Shown piece by piece: positions 15,773 to 24,270 of a stretch of 40,114 nucleotides of DNA. Position 1 is the stretch's first letter, and every line of letters starts with the position of its first letter. This DNA comes from Gammaproteobacteria bacterium (GTDB taxonomy: Bacteria > Pseudomonadota > Gammaproteobacteria > GCA-001735895). The stretch lies in assembly GCA_026989015.1 (NCBI GenBank), contig JALSKD010000184.1, positions 1-40,114 on the forward strand, read 5' to 3'. Under the pieces are notes generated by a model. The model searched no databases, was not told the DNA's origin, and was given only the letters and a program-made list of their open reading frames with translations. The translations under genes were made by a program, and so were the position numbers.

Positions 15773-16254
15773 CAGTAGTAGACCCCTTCTTTGAATTTCA
15801 AACCGTTGGATTCGAGGGTGTGCAGGTCACCGTCGTCCAGCCGAATGTACTTGGGTTCGTTGTACAGCAGCTGGCTGTTCTTCATGTCGTTGCTGGGCGC
15901 GCCCGCCTGCTTGAGGTTCGGAATGGCCGTACCCCAGGGCTTGGTGGTGATCGGAGCCAGCAGCTCGAAATCCTTCTTGCCGTTGCGGAAGATGATGCGC
16001 CATGCGATGACGCCCTTTTCCTCGTCACGACGAACCCGCACCGAGTGTCCGAGCGGCGCGAAGTCGGCATAGCCACGCACATCAATGGCGTTCATCGGGC
16101 AGGCCTTTACGCAGGAGTAGCATTCCCAGCACATGTTGGGTTCGATGTTGTAGGCACGGCGGCTGACCTCATCGATGTGCATGATATCGGAAGGGCAGAT
16201 ATCGACGCAGTGTCCGCAACCGTCACAACGGGTCATGTATACAAAAGTAGGCAT
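15772..16254 (-). CDS. aprB: adenylylsulfate reductase, beta subunit
   Basis: A 160-residue ferredoxin-like electron-transfer subunit of APS reductase. Two 4Fe-4S binding sets are visible: Cys10, 13, 16 and 20 (CDGCGHCVDICP) and Cys42, 45, 48 and 52 (CWECYSCVKACP). The C-terminal half (LKFKEGVYY at the end, residues about 100-160) is the tail that wraps around AprA in known structures. GAGG lies just before the ATG at 16254. Its position between aprM and aprA shows a single operon transcribed M-B-A. Confidence 0.96.
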   Translation of the reverse strand: MPTFVYMTRCDGCGHCVDICPSDIMHIDEVSRRAYNIEPNMCWECYSCVKACPMNAIDVRGYADFAPLGHSVRVRRDEEKGVIAWRIIFRNGKKDFELLAPITTKPWGTAIPNLKQAGAPSNDMKNSQLLYNEPKYIRLDDGDLHTLESNGLKFKEGVYY

Positions 16255-16299
16255 GTCTTGACCTCTATTAAATTTGAATTCCTGGAATTAAGCCCAGAC

Positions 16300-17133
16300 T
16301 CAGTAGTGGTTTGGCGTTTCGCGCTTGATGCCCAGTCCCATGTAGGGCGGGTTCTTGCCCATGTATTTCGGGATATCCGGGTATTTTTCCTGAACTGCGG
16401 GATCGCTCAGATCCGGCATGTCGGGCAGGTTCTCGCGGGAACCGTCCGCCCAGGCGGTGCGCTTCTGGAAGGCCGCGGCAGGCTTGAAGAACATGTGCGC
16501 GAACTTGGACCACAGCACGGTGCCGAACAGCAGGGTGGCGAACAGGATGAACAGAGCAAACATGATCCAGCCGAAGGTGGAACCCTGAGTGAAGGCCCAC
16601 AGCAGACCGAAGGTGGAGGTGCCGAGCAGACAGACGATGAAGATGTCATCACGACCCACGCGGTACCAGGGCAGGCCCTCGGAGAAGACATCGACGCGGA
16701 TGAAGAACCAGAACCAGTAACCGCCGATGGCCAGCGAGAAGGCACCCAGGTACCACAGCAGCGGCCAGATGCCGGCATCGGCCTCGTTGGCATAGCCGAA
16801 GATCATCACGGCGGTGGAAACGACGAACAGAATGAAGCCGTACATGCTCATCAGGTGCGAGATGCGACGCTTCGGATTGTGGAACTCGCCCGAGGTCAGC
16901 ACTTCCTTGCCCAGGGTCTTGAGCGCCAGGGACAGCTTTTCATTGCTGATGTCGCGCTTGGCCTTGGCCTTCTGGCGCTCGGCGTTCTCAAAGAAATATT
17001 TGGCACTTTTCTTGTGCATCATGTCCAGAATGGTCCCGCCGATAACGAGGATAACCATCAGGATCACATACCACTGCATCATTGACGGCGTTATGGTGGC
17101 CGCAAGATCAGCAAACGGGTTTGCAATGTTCAT
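16300..17133 (-). CDS. aprM: AprM, membrane anchor of APS reductase
   Basis: A 277-residue integral membrane protein with five predicted helices at about 21-38, 97-114, 124-145, 163-181 and 188-208. It is the family found only with aprBA in sulfur-oxidising bacteria, where it is thought to link the soluble AprBA to the quinone pool in place of the QmoABC complex. A cytoplasmic helix-rich loop (KKSAKYFFENAERQKAKAKR and onward) lies between helices 1 and 2, and a proline-rich tail follows helix 5. AGGAG precedes the ATG. It is the first gene of the aprMBA operon, 45 bp ahead of aprB. Confidence 0.92.
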   Translation of the reverse strand: MNIANPFADLAATITPSMMQWYVILMVILVIGGTILDMMHKKSAKYFFENAERQKAKAKRDISNEKLSLALKTLGKEVLTSGEFHNPKRRISHLMSMYGFILFVVSTAVMIFGYANEADAGIWPLLWYLGAFSLAIGGYWFWFFIRVDVFSEGLPWYRVGRDDIFIVCLLGTSTFGLLWAFTQGSTFGWIMFALFILFATLLFGTVLWSKFAHMFFKPAAAFQKRTAWADGSRENLPDMPDLSDPAVQEKYPDIPKYMGKNPPYMGLGIKRETPNHY

Positions 17134-17462
17134 CGGAATCTAGCTCCTAGGGTTAGTTGCTCTATGGACCGGGCGATTCTGAAGCAAAAACAGGGGCTGT
17201 TCAACACATCATATTTTTGTCCCGCATAAAATAAACTAATCCTGCCCAGGCCTGCTCGATGCCGCAGAAAACGCCCGGAATCCGCCTAACATTAGAAAAT
17301 TCAAATACTTGCACATACCCCTGCGCCCGGTCGCGTTTTCCTTTTCCGTGGGACAGCGTTACGCTTGCCGGCGCCCCTTCCCCCTGCTGCACCCAGAAGG
17401 GGATAGAACCGTGCCATCCCAAATGGGAGGGGCGCAGGGATTGGCGCGGCCGGCCGATCCCG
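17134..17462. other. 329-bp leader region of aprMBA
   Basis: No credible gene here; an open minus-strand frame across it lacks family features. It is the aprM upstream region and also the 3' flank of selO. The part around 17200-17260 is AT-rich against the local background and contains, on the minus strand, TATGAT (about 17207-17212) as the best -10-like hexamer, without a good -35. I saw no terminator with a T-run after selO, so read-through from selO toward aprM cannot be excluded. Confidence 0.5.
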
Positions 17463-19061
17463 TCAGCTGCTGCAGGAGAGCATCGAACAGCCCGCGCGCT
17501 GCCTCGCCCATTCCGGACGGCGGCCGGCAAAATGCGCCTTGCCGGGTTGCTCCTCGTAGGGGCGCGCCAGCACCTCCAGCAATTCGTGGACGCGACTGAA
17601 ATCCCCCTGCTCGGCCAGGTCTATGGCCTCCTGGGCGAGGTAGTTGCGGAAGACATACAAAGGGTTGGTGCGGTTCATCAGCGACCGCCGGCGGGATGCG
17701 TCAAGCTCCCTGGCAGCCGACAGGTAGGCCTCCAGCCAGTGGCGCAGTTGTTGCAGGTATTCACCGCTGATGTCCTCCGCACGGTACCAGGCCGGCGCGA
17801 ACAGACTGCGCAGGCCTTCGTCGGTCAGCGCCTTGTCGTCCTCCTCCAGCCGCGCCAGACAGCGCCAGAACAGGGTCCAGTCGGTCTCCACCCGTTTCAG
17901 CAACCCCGGCAGCGCTTCGATCAACGGCTCCAGTTGTGGCGTCCAGTCCTCAAACCCGAGCTTGCGTGCCATCATCGCACGCCACCGGCGGGCATAATCG
18001 TCATGGAAGTTCTGCAACGCGTCCTCCAGCGGGCGGGCGTCGCCGACCAGCGGGTAAATGGCCTCGGCCAGCTGCAGCAGGTTCCACAACACGATCTTCG
18101 ACTGGTTACCGAACCGGTAGCGTCGACCCTGGGCATCGGTGGTGTTGGGCGTCCAGTCCTCGTCGTAGGGCTCGAGAAATCCGTAGGGCCCGTAGTCGAT
18201 GGTCAGGCCATGAATCGACATGTTGTCGGTGTTCATCACCCCGTGGACGAAACCCACGCGCATCCAGTGCACCACCATCTCGCAACTGCGTTCGCAGACG
18301 CGCTCGAACCAGCGCACATAGGCCGATGGGTCCGGCGGCCCGAGATCCGCATCATGGGTCTCGATGCAGTAATCCATCAACTGCCGCAGTGTCTTTTCGT
18401 CGCGCTGGGCGGTGAGTATCTGGAAGTTGCCAAAGCGGATGAAACTCGGCGCGACACGACAGACCACCGCCCCCGGCTCATGACGCGGGTTGCCGTCATA
18501 GAACATGTCGCGCAACACCTGTTCGCCGGTCAGCACGAGGCTCAGCGCCCGCGTGGTGGGCACGCCGAGGGCGTGCATGGCTTCGCTGCAGACGAATTCG
18601 CGCAGTGAGCTGCGCAATACCGCCAGGCCGTCGGCGGTGCGCGAATAGGGCGTTGGACCTGCGCCCTTGAGCTGCAGGGACCAGCGCTCGCCGGCGCGGT
18701 TGATCACATCACCGAGAACAATGGCGCGCCCGTCACCCAGCTGGCCTGCCCAGTGACCGAACTGGTGCCCGCCATAGCACATGGCATGGGGTTTCATGCC
18801 ATCGAGGAGCCGGTTGCCGGAGAAAATCTCAACGAAATCATCGCTGCCGCACAGGGCCGGATCCAGGTCCAGCCGCTCCATCATGGCCCGGGAACAGGCC
18901 ACCAGCCGCGGTTCGCGAACAGACGTGGGTTCCACCAAGGAGTAGCAGGCGCCTCGCACCTGGCGGCGCCGGTTGTCCTGTCGCGGATCGGCGGGCAGGC
19001 GCTCGACAAAGGCATGATCGAAGCGGAGTGCATCGAGGGAGTTCAGCAACGGCTTGGACAT
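17463..19061 (-). CDS. selO: protein adenylyltransferase SelO
   Basis: A 532-residue pseudokinase-fold enzyme that AMPylates proteins on Ser/Thr/Tyr. Family segments: HAMCYGGHQFGHWAGQLGDGRAI (92 onward), LQLKGAGPTPYSR with the ATP-contacting lysine Lys132, SSLREFVCSEAMHALGVPTTRAL, FVHGVMNTDNMSIHG (271-285) with the catalytic Asp, and TIDYGPYGF as the DFG-like metal site. The C-terminus ends in Cys-Ser-Ser (Cys530), the position held by selenocysteine in vertebrate SELENOO. E. coli SelO targets redox proteins during oxidative stress. It lies 51 bp downstream of the HDOD gene on the same strand. Confidence 0.94.
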   Translation of the reverse strand: MSKPLLNSLDALRFDHAFVERLPADPRQDNRRRQVRGACYSLVEPTSVREPRLVACSRAMMERLDLDPALCGSDDFVEIFSGNRLLDGMKPHAMCYGGHQFGHWAGQLGDGRAIVLGDVINRAGERWSLQLKGAGPTPYSRTADGLAVLRSSLREFVCSEAMHALGVPTTRALSLVLTGEQVLRDMFYDGNPRHEPGAVVCRVAPSFIRFGNFQILTAQRDEKTLRQLMDYCIETHDADLGPPDPSAYVRWFERVCERSCEMVVHWMRVGFVHGVMNTDNMSIHGLTIDYGPYGFLEPYDEDWTPNTTDAQGRRYRFGNQSKIVLWNLLQLAEAIYPLVGDARPLEDALQNFHDDYARRWRAMMARKLGFEDWTPQLEPLIEALPGLLKRVETDWTLFWRCLARLEEDDKALTDEGLRSLFAPAWYRAEDISGEYLQQLRHWLEAYLSAARELDASRRRSLMNRTNPLYVFRNYLAQEAIDLAEQGDFSRVHELLEVLARPYEEQPGKAHFAGRRPEWARQRAGCSMLSCSS

Positions 19062-19112
19062 GGGCCGATCATACGCCTGCCTCCCGGAGTGATCACTACA
19101 GTCGGCCGAGGG

Positions 19113-19973
19113 TCAATTCAGCTCCAGCATCAACCGGTCGAGCAGGTCGACGCGCAGATCCTCGAAATCCACCTCACTCATGCCCAGATAGCCGAGCACC
19201 GCTTCCTGCTCGCGCGCCCACTCGTGATCCGGATCGATCCCCGCGTGACCGCGTTCGATATGCTCGGCCATCTTGAGGATGGCCATCATCGCCTGTTCAC
19301 AATCATCGCCATCGTCCCGCTCCAGGAACTCGCTGCTCTGGTGATGGTGGAGAATGATGTTACGGATGCCTTCCGGAAGGCCCCAATTGCGTGCCAGATA
19401 GAAGCCCACGGAGGCATGGTTGAAGTTGTAGAAGTCGTCTTCCAGACGGGTCAGTGCGTGGTCCGGATCATTGTCGTTGGCGGCGATGAAGTCCGCATAG
19501 TCGGACTGGCGCTGGGCGATCATCGCCTGGCCGACATCGTGGAACAGGCCCAGCAGATAGGCCTGGTCCGCGGAACAGTCGAGCAGGTGTGTGCTCAGCG
19601 CCGCCATCAGCAGCGCCCTGTTCGACGAGGATTCCCAGAAGCGTGGCGGCAGCGCATCGCCCTGCCCCAGGGTCTGCCTGAGCACCAGCCCCTGCACGAT
19701 GTTGCCGACATAACTGAAGCCCAGCAGCATGATCGCCTGGGGAATGGACTGGATGGTCGCGCGCAGGCCGAACAACGGGGAGTTGACGGTTTTCAGCACC
19801 AGGCCGGAGATGGCCGCATCCTTTTGGATGATGTCACCAATGGCATCGAGGGAAGGCGCTTCCTCGCGCAGTTCCTGTTGCAGCTGCAGAATGATGTCCG
19901 GAGCCGGCGGGATCTTTAGATCCTTGAGGATCGCTTCACTGTCGTCACTGATACGGCTGCTGCTCATGCTCAT
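19113..19973 (-). CDS. HDOD domain protein
   Basis: A 286-residue cytoplasmic protein almost entirely made of an HDOD domain, the catalytically silent relative of HD phosphohydrolases found in bacterial signalling. Typical parts: LKIPPAPDIILQLQQEL at the N-terminus, IIQKDAAISGLVLKTVNSPLFGL, SIPQAIMLLGFSYVGNIV, and the HD-like AYLLGLFHDVGQAMI. An extra HHHQSS cluster follows. No receiver, GGDEF or EAL domain is attached. A candidate FNR/Anr box at 20051-20064 is centred about 42 bp upstream of the start point predicted from TATACT at 20022-20027, suggesting anaerobic activation. Confidence 0.88.
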   Translation of the reverse strand: MSMSSSRISDDSEAILKDLKIPPAPDIILQLQQELREEAPSLDAIGDIIQKDAAISGLVLKTVNSPLFGLRATIQSIPQAIMLLGFSYVGNIVQGLVLRQTLGQGDALPPRFWESSSNRALLMAALSTHLLDCSADQAYLLGLFHDVGQAMIAQRQSDYADFIAANDNDPDHALTRLEDDFYNFNHASVGFYLARNWGLPEGIRNIILHHHQSSEFLERDDGDDCEQAMMAILKMAEHIERGHAGIDPDHEWAREQEAVLGYLGMSEVDFEDLRVDLLDRLMLELN

Positions 19974-20021
19974 GCCCGGGCTGCGTGGCCGTCGGCGGGA
20001 TACCGGCGGGCTGTAGCTCCG

Positions 20022-20064
20022 AGTATAGACGAGGAATCCGTGGTTGCGGCTTGACCTGGGTCAG
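20022..20064 (-). promoter_or_regulatory. FNR/Anr-type promoter of the HDOD gene
   Basis: TTGACCTGGGTCAG at 20051-20064 matches eight of the ten specified bases of the FNR/Anr box (TTGAT-N4-ATCAA). On the minus strand TATACT lies at 20022-20027; a start about 7 bases after it puts the box centre near -42, the class II activator position. There is no proper -35 hexamer, as expected for an activator-dependent promoter. Confidence 0.5.
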
Positions 20065-20070
20065 GCGGAA

Positions 20071-21270
20071 TCAGCCCTGCCCGCCAAGACAGAGGCGCAG
20101 CCCCTGATTGTAATAGTCGCAGGCCTTGTCCGACTCGCCAATCTCCCCGCTGCCCAGCAACTCGGCCAGTTCCAGGCAGGCCTCGGCCGTCGGCTGCACA
20201 CCGATGCTCGCTTCGAGATAGCTTTGCGCCTTGCCCCACAGACCCAACCGCTTGCAGATGCGGCCCAGCGCAAGCAACAGCACGGCACTGTTGCCGTATT
20301 CCTGCAGCCATTTCTCGGCGGTGGCCAGCTGTGCGTTGCCGTCGGCCGCCTCGAGACGGCCGTAGAAGTCCACCAGACGCGGGTTCCATTCCTGGTTGAT
20401 GGCCTTGACCACGATCTGCTCGACCTGTCGGCTGTCCTGATGGTGGCGCTCGACCAGGTCGATGTAGCGCAACAGCAGCTCGGGGTTGGACTGAACGGCC
20501 TTGGGGATCTTCGACCAGGCGCGGTCCAGTGCATCGCCGCCGAGTCGCGCCGCCTCGTTGAGGCAGCCGGTATAGGCCTTCAGCTCAATGCCCTCGAGCT
20601 TGTCACTGCGGAACAGCTGCTTCTTGCGCACCTCGGGCAGCAGCTCGCAGAGCTTGGACCACTCTTCGAGCTGGAAATAGACCCGGGCCAGCAGTTTCAG
20701 CACATAGTCGTGCCTGGGTGCCACCGAGCGCAAATGAGTCAGCGTGGCCAACGCCCGCTCGGTCTGCCCGGCCGCCAGCTGCAGTTCGGCCTGGGTGACG
20801 CCGATGGCTATTTCCGCCTCGGGGTTGGCCTCGTGGGCCGCCTTGAGGTATTCATCCCGCTCGTCGTATTTGCCCTGTTGCTGGGCGGCGCGGGCCGCGG
20901 CCAGGTAATTGATGAGCGGATTTTCGACACTGTCGATCAGTTTCAACAAGGCCTGCTCGGAAGCCTCGAAACGGCCTTCGGCGAGGTCCAGCAACCCCTT
21001 GTTGGTCAGCCGCCTGGCCCGTTCCATGCGACGCTGCTGGCGGCGGCGCTTCATCGCCCGGGGCAGGCGCCACAGCCACAGCAGCAGGCGGAAGCCGATC
21101 ATCACCAGCAGACTGCCGACGATGACCGCCACCACGCCGACAGCCAGGCTGGTCTCCAGCGACCAGTCACCATAGCGCAGCAGCAGGAAGCCCGGATCAT
21201 CACGCACCACGAGTACAGCGCCGAGCACGACGATGACCACCAGGGCCAGCCACAGAAGAAACTTAAGCAT
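20071..21270 (-). CDS. hemY: HemY-like TPR membrane protein
   Basis: A 399-residue protein of the proteobacterial HemY family, which despite its name is not a protoporphyrinogen oxidase. Two N-terminal membrane helices (FLLWLALVVIVVLGAVLVV and an LAVGVVAVIVGSLLVMIGF segment) anchor a long TPR-like cytoplasmic or periplasmic domain (ARRLTNKGLLDLAEGRFEAS and following repeats). It is proposed to assist late haem synthesis. I chose the ATG at 21270 with GGAGG just upstream; it overlaps the end of hemX by 8 bp, so translation is coupled. Confidence 0.92.
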   Translation of the reverse strand: MLKFLLWLALVVIVVLGAVLVVRDDPGFLLLRYGDWSLETSLAVGVVAVIVGSLLVMIGFRLLLWLWRLPRAMKRRRQQRRMERARRLTNKGLLDLAEGRFEASEQALLKLIDSVENPLINYLAAARAAQQQGKYDERDEYLKAAHEANPEAEIAIGVTQAELQLAAGQTERALATLTHLRSVAPRHDYVLKLLARVYFQLEEWSKLCELLPEVRKKQLFRSDKLEGIELKAYTGCLNEAARLGGDALDRAWSKIPKAVQSNPELLLRYIDLVERHHQDSRQVEQIVVKAINQEWNPRLVDFYGRLEAADGNAQLATAEKWLQEYGNSAVLLLALGRICKRLGLWGKAQSYLEASIGVQPTAEACLELAELLGSGEIGESDKACDYYNQGLRLCLGGQG

Positions 21271-22477
21271 CGTTGGCCTCCGCATCGCTGGGGGGTGTCG
21301 CAGGCGGCTCACCGGCGGCCGGTTCCGCGTCCGGGGTGGCGGCCGAAGACGCCTCCGGGGCGTTCTCGCGCTGTTTCTCGATCTGCCGCAGCAGGCGCAG
21401 AGAGCCGCTGATGTCCGGAAGCTCCGGCTCCAGATCGGCTTTGACGAGTTGCTGCAGCGAGCGGTGGAAATCGGCGTTGGCGGCCTGCTCCAGGTCGTAA
21501 TACTTCTCGAACAGTTCGAGGGTCTCGCGGGTCAGTTTGCGGTACTGGAAGCTGTCGCGATCGAGGACTGCCCAGCGGATCAGCTTGAGGTTATCCTCGA
21601 TGCGTTCGGCCACATCCGGCGCCAGGGTCTGCGCCTCGACAGCGGCCGCATCATCGGCGCGGCGGACACGCACCAGCGAACGCAGATAGGCCAGCAGCTT
21701 GCGGTCCCAGCGTGCTGTGTCCCCGGCCGCCGGCTCGGGCGGCGCCTTCGCTGCGCTGCGCGTTTCGGGCACCGGCTGATAACCCGGCTTGAGGCTGCGG
21801 ATCTGCTGTGTCAGCCGGGCCGCCAGCAGGCTCAGGCCCACCAGGTCCGGCCGCGCACGGGTCTTCAGCGCGGCGATCTCACGGTTGATCTGCACCCGTA
21901 CCGGCAACAGCCCGGGGTCGGCCAGCTCGGCGATGCGCTCGCTGGCGGCCTGCAGGGTCTTGGCCGCACCTTCGAAATCATTCTCCAGCACCAGCTTGTG
22001 CTGGGCCACCGACATCAGGTATTCCACCTCGGCCAGCTTCCAGCCGTTTTCGTCACGGCCATAGAGTGCGTAGAGTTTTTCGGTAGAGGCCTGCAAGCCC
22101 TGCAGCTGATCCGCCAGCTGCTGCAGGCGCTGGTCGCTGCTGCCGACACTCTCCTGCAACGGGCGCAGGGCGGTTTCCAGTTCGCTTCTGGCCACGCGCT
22201 GCTGCACAGCGGTGTCCAGTGCATCGAGGCGAGATTGCAACTGCTGACGCTCTCCCTGCAGCGCCTGCCATTGCTGCCAGCCGTACCACCCGGCCGCACC
22301 CAGTCCACCGAGCAGAAGCAGCAGCAGGACCAGGATCAGCGGCAGCAACAGGCCGCGCTTGCGCCCGCCGTCAGCGGCGGACTCTGACTCGGGGGGCGGC
22401 AGGCTTTCGGGGTTCTCCGGGGTCTCGGCAGCGGTGTCGTCTGGCTTCATCGATGATCGTCGTGGCAGGCGATTCAT
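21263..22477 (-). CDS. hemX: HemX membrane protein
   Basis: A 404-residue protein of the HemX family, encoded next to hemD in many Gammaproteobacteria and often mislabelled uroporphyrinogen methyltransferase. Acidic N-terminus, a single membrane helix at about 43-67 (LLLPLILVLLLLLLGGLGAAG), then a coiled-coil region (WQALQGERQQLQSRLDALD and on) and the conserved VEYLMSVAQHKLVLENDFEGA block, ending in a Pro/Ala/Glu-rich tail. The start at 22477 overlaps the hemD stop by ATGA; an alternative ATG at 22450 lacks a ribosome-binding site. Its precise role is unknown. Confidence 0.9.
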   Translation of the reverse strand: MNRLPRRSSMKPDDTAAETPENPESLPPPESESAADGGRKRGLLLPLILVLLLLLLGGLGAAGWYGWQQWQALQGERQQLQSRLDALDTAVQQRVARSELETALRPLQESVGSSDQRLQQLADQLQGLQASTEKLYALYGRDENGWKLAEVEYLMSVAQHKLVLENDFEGAAKTLQAASERIAELADPGLLPVRVQINREIAALKTRARPDLVGLSLLAARLTQQIRSLKPGYQPVPETRSAAKAPPEPAAGDTARWDRKLLAYLRSLVRVRRADDAAAVEAQTLAPDVAERIEDNLKLIRWAVLDRDSFQYRKLTRETLELFEKYYDLEQAANADFHRSLQQLVKADLEPELPDISGSLRLLRQIEKQRENAPEASSAATPDAEPAAGEPPATPPSDAEANDA

Positions 22478-23277
22478 TCGCCCTGTTGTTGTCTTCCGGC
22501 AGCGGATTGCCGGTCCTCTTTCCAGCGCTCGAGGGCCGCGATCAGGCCCGTGTCACTGGCGCGGTCGGCAATCAGGATGGCGGCATTATGTCCCAGATCC
22601 CGGGCAGTTTCACGCATTCTATCACTGATCAGCAACCAGGGTCGGCGGCGCAAGGCCGCGGCCTGATCGTCATCGAGCAGGGTCAGGGTGTTGCGCAGAC
22701 CTTCGCTGCTGGTGAACAGGGCGATATCCGGGCGGCGCCCGCCGGTGAGTCGCTGATAATCCGCGGGGCCGAGATCCGGCAGCGCGCGGCGGTAGACCTC
22801 GCAGTAGTCCACCCGCGCACCGCGTTCGCGCAGGCTGTTGCCCAGCAGGTTGCGGCCGGCCTGACCGCGGAAGATGATGACGCGTTTGCCCTTCACCGAC
22901 TGCAGTTCTGGCGCGGCCAGCAAGCCTTCGCTGTTGAACTCGGCCGCCGGAATCACCGCTTTGCCCACGCCCTGAGTCCGCAGGGCCTGTGCCGTGCCAC
23001 GGCCAATGGCACCCAGTTGCAATTGCGCCGGCAAAGCCGTTGCATCGAGGTAACGAAAGGCGTGATCCACCGCATTGCGGCTGACGAACAGGGCCAGATC
23101 ATAGTCTTCGATACGCCACGGCAGATCACGCAGCGCCGGACTCGGCGGCGCGGGTTCGATGGCGATGGCGGGAAAGGACAACGGCTCGAAGCCCCGCTGG
23201 CGCAGGCTGTCGATCAAACTGCTGCCCTGATGCGCAGGACGGGTGACCAGGCAGCTTGGCCGGTCGTCGCTGCTCAC
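22474..23277 (-). CDS. hemD: uroporphyrinogen-III synthase
   Basis: A 267-residue cytoplasmic enzyme that cyclises hydroxymethylbilane with inversion of ring D to form uroporphyrinogen III. The family is poorly conserved; visible signs are [32 protein letters not shown] at the N-terminus (read in parts), [39 protein letters not shown], and [12 protein letters not shown]. It overlaps hemC (upstream) and hemX (downstream) by ATGA, so HemC, HemD and HemX are produced as a coupled set. Confidence 0.92.
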   Translation of the reverse strand: MSSDDRPSCLVTRPAHQGSSLIDSLRQRGFEPLSFPAIAIEPAPPSPALRDLPWRIEDYDLALFVSRNAVDHAFRYLDATALPAQLQLGAIGRGTAQALRTQGVGKAVIPAAEFNSEGLLAAPELQSVKGKRVIIFRGQAGRNLLGNSLRERGARVDYCEVYRRALPDLGPADYQRLTGGRRPDIALFTSSEGLRNTLTLLDDDQAAALRRRPWLLISDRMRETARDLGHNAAILIADRASDTGLIAALERWKEDRQSAAGRQQQGE

Positions 23278-24212
23278 GGGGCGTCGTGCAACGCCCTGAG
23301 GATCTCGCCGGCGCCCTGCTCAAGGAGGTTTTCGGCAAGGCGAGTGCCCAGTGCCACGGCGTTCTCGGCGGGGCCGCGGATTTCGGCGCGCAACACCCGG
23401 CTGCCGTCCGGCTCGCCGACCAGTCCGCGCAGCCACAGCTGCCCGTTCTCGAGCACCGCGTAGCCGGCGATCGGCACCTGGCAACCGCCTTCCAGGCGTT
23501 CGTTCATCGCCCGCTCGGCCTGCACCCGCAGCGTGGTGTCGCGGTCGGCAAGCGGGGCGATCAGGGCCTGCACCGCGGCATCACCACTGCGGCATTCGAT
23601 GCCGATGGCGCCCTGGCCGATGGCGGGCAGGCTGACTTCCGGCTCAAGGAAACCGCGAATGCGGGATTCGAAACCGAGGCGCTTGAGGCCGGCCGCGGCG
23701 AGGATGATGGCGTCATAGTCGCCGGCATCGAGCTTGGCCAGCCGGGTATTCACATTGCCGCGCAGCCAGTCCAGCTCGAGCCGGGGAAAACGCTCGCGTA
23801 TCTGGGTCTGGCGGCGCAGGCTGGAGGTGCCGACACGCGCGCCATCGGGCAAGGCATCGAGGCTGTCGTAGGCGTTGGAGACAAAGGCATCGCGAGGGTC
23901 TTCGCGCTGCATGATCAGCGCCAGTTCCAGCCCCTCCGGGAATTCCACCGGCACATCCTTCATCGAGTGCACGGCGATGTCGGCGCGGCCTTCGAGCATG
24001 CCGGCCTCCAGTTCCTTGACGAACAACCCTTTGCCGCCGACCTTGGCCAGAGGCGCGTCGAGGATCTTGTCGCCCCGGGTTTTCATGGTGACCAGTTCGA
24101 CTTCGAGGTCTGGGTGGATGGCGCGCAGACGGCGGCTGACTTCTTCGGCCTGCCACAGCGCGAGCGGACTGCTGCGCGTGGCGATGCGCAGGGTTTGGAG
24201 TGGAGTCGTCAT
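23274..24212 (-). CDS. hemC: porphobilinogen deaminase
   Basis: A 312-residue enzyme that polymerises four porphobilinogen units into hydroxymethylbilane. The dipyrromethane cofactor is held by Cys244 in [24 protein letters not shown] (10-22), [41 protein letters not shown] and [13 protein letters not shown] are all present. The ATG at 24212 lies only 8 bp after a perfect minus-strand TATAAT, so a transcript from that promoter would have practically no leader. It follows algR by 58 bp, as in Pseudomonas. Confidence 0.96.
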   Translation of the reverse strand: MTTPLQTLRIATRSSPLALWQAEEVSRRLRAIHPDLEVELVTMKTRGDKILDAPLAKVGGKGLFVKELEAGMLEGRADIAVHSMKDVPVEFPEGLELALIMQREDPRDAFVSNAYDSLDALPDGARVGTSSLRRQTQIRERFPRLELDWLRGNVNTRLAKLDAGDYDAIILAAAGLKRLGFESRIRGFLEPEVSLPAIGQGAIGIECRSGDAAVQALIAPLADRDTTLRVQAERAMNERLEGGCQVPIAGYAVLENGQLWLRGLVGEPDGSRVLRAEIRGPAENAVALGTRLAENLLEQGAGEILRALHDAP

Positions 24213-24220
24213 GGCCGCGC

Positions 24221-24226
24221 ATTATA
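24221..24226 (-). promoter_or_regulatory. -10 box directly upstream of hemC
   Basis: On the minus strand a perfect TATAAT is followed by only eight bases before the hemC ATG. No good -35 lies at 17 bp (TTCCAC). If used, the start point falls at or within two bases of the start codon. Confidence 0.55.
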
Positions 24227-24270
24227 GGCCAGCGCCCCGGCCGGTGGAAAAAAACTTGCCGGCCGGACGG

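Noticed and set aside
13922-15778. 618-codon plus-strand frame opposite aprA
   Set aside because: Exact antisense shadow of aprA with no recognisable domain.
17400-17440. Terminator after selO from the TCCCAAATGGGA palindrome
   Set aside because: The stem is only five base pairs and no T-run follows on the minus strand.
17201-17530. 109-codon minus-strand frame in the aprM upstream region
   Set aside because: No start signal, overlaps the end of selO, and the residues show no conserved pattern.
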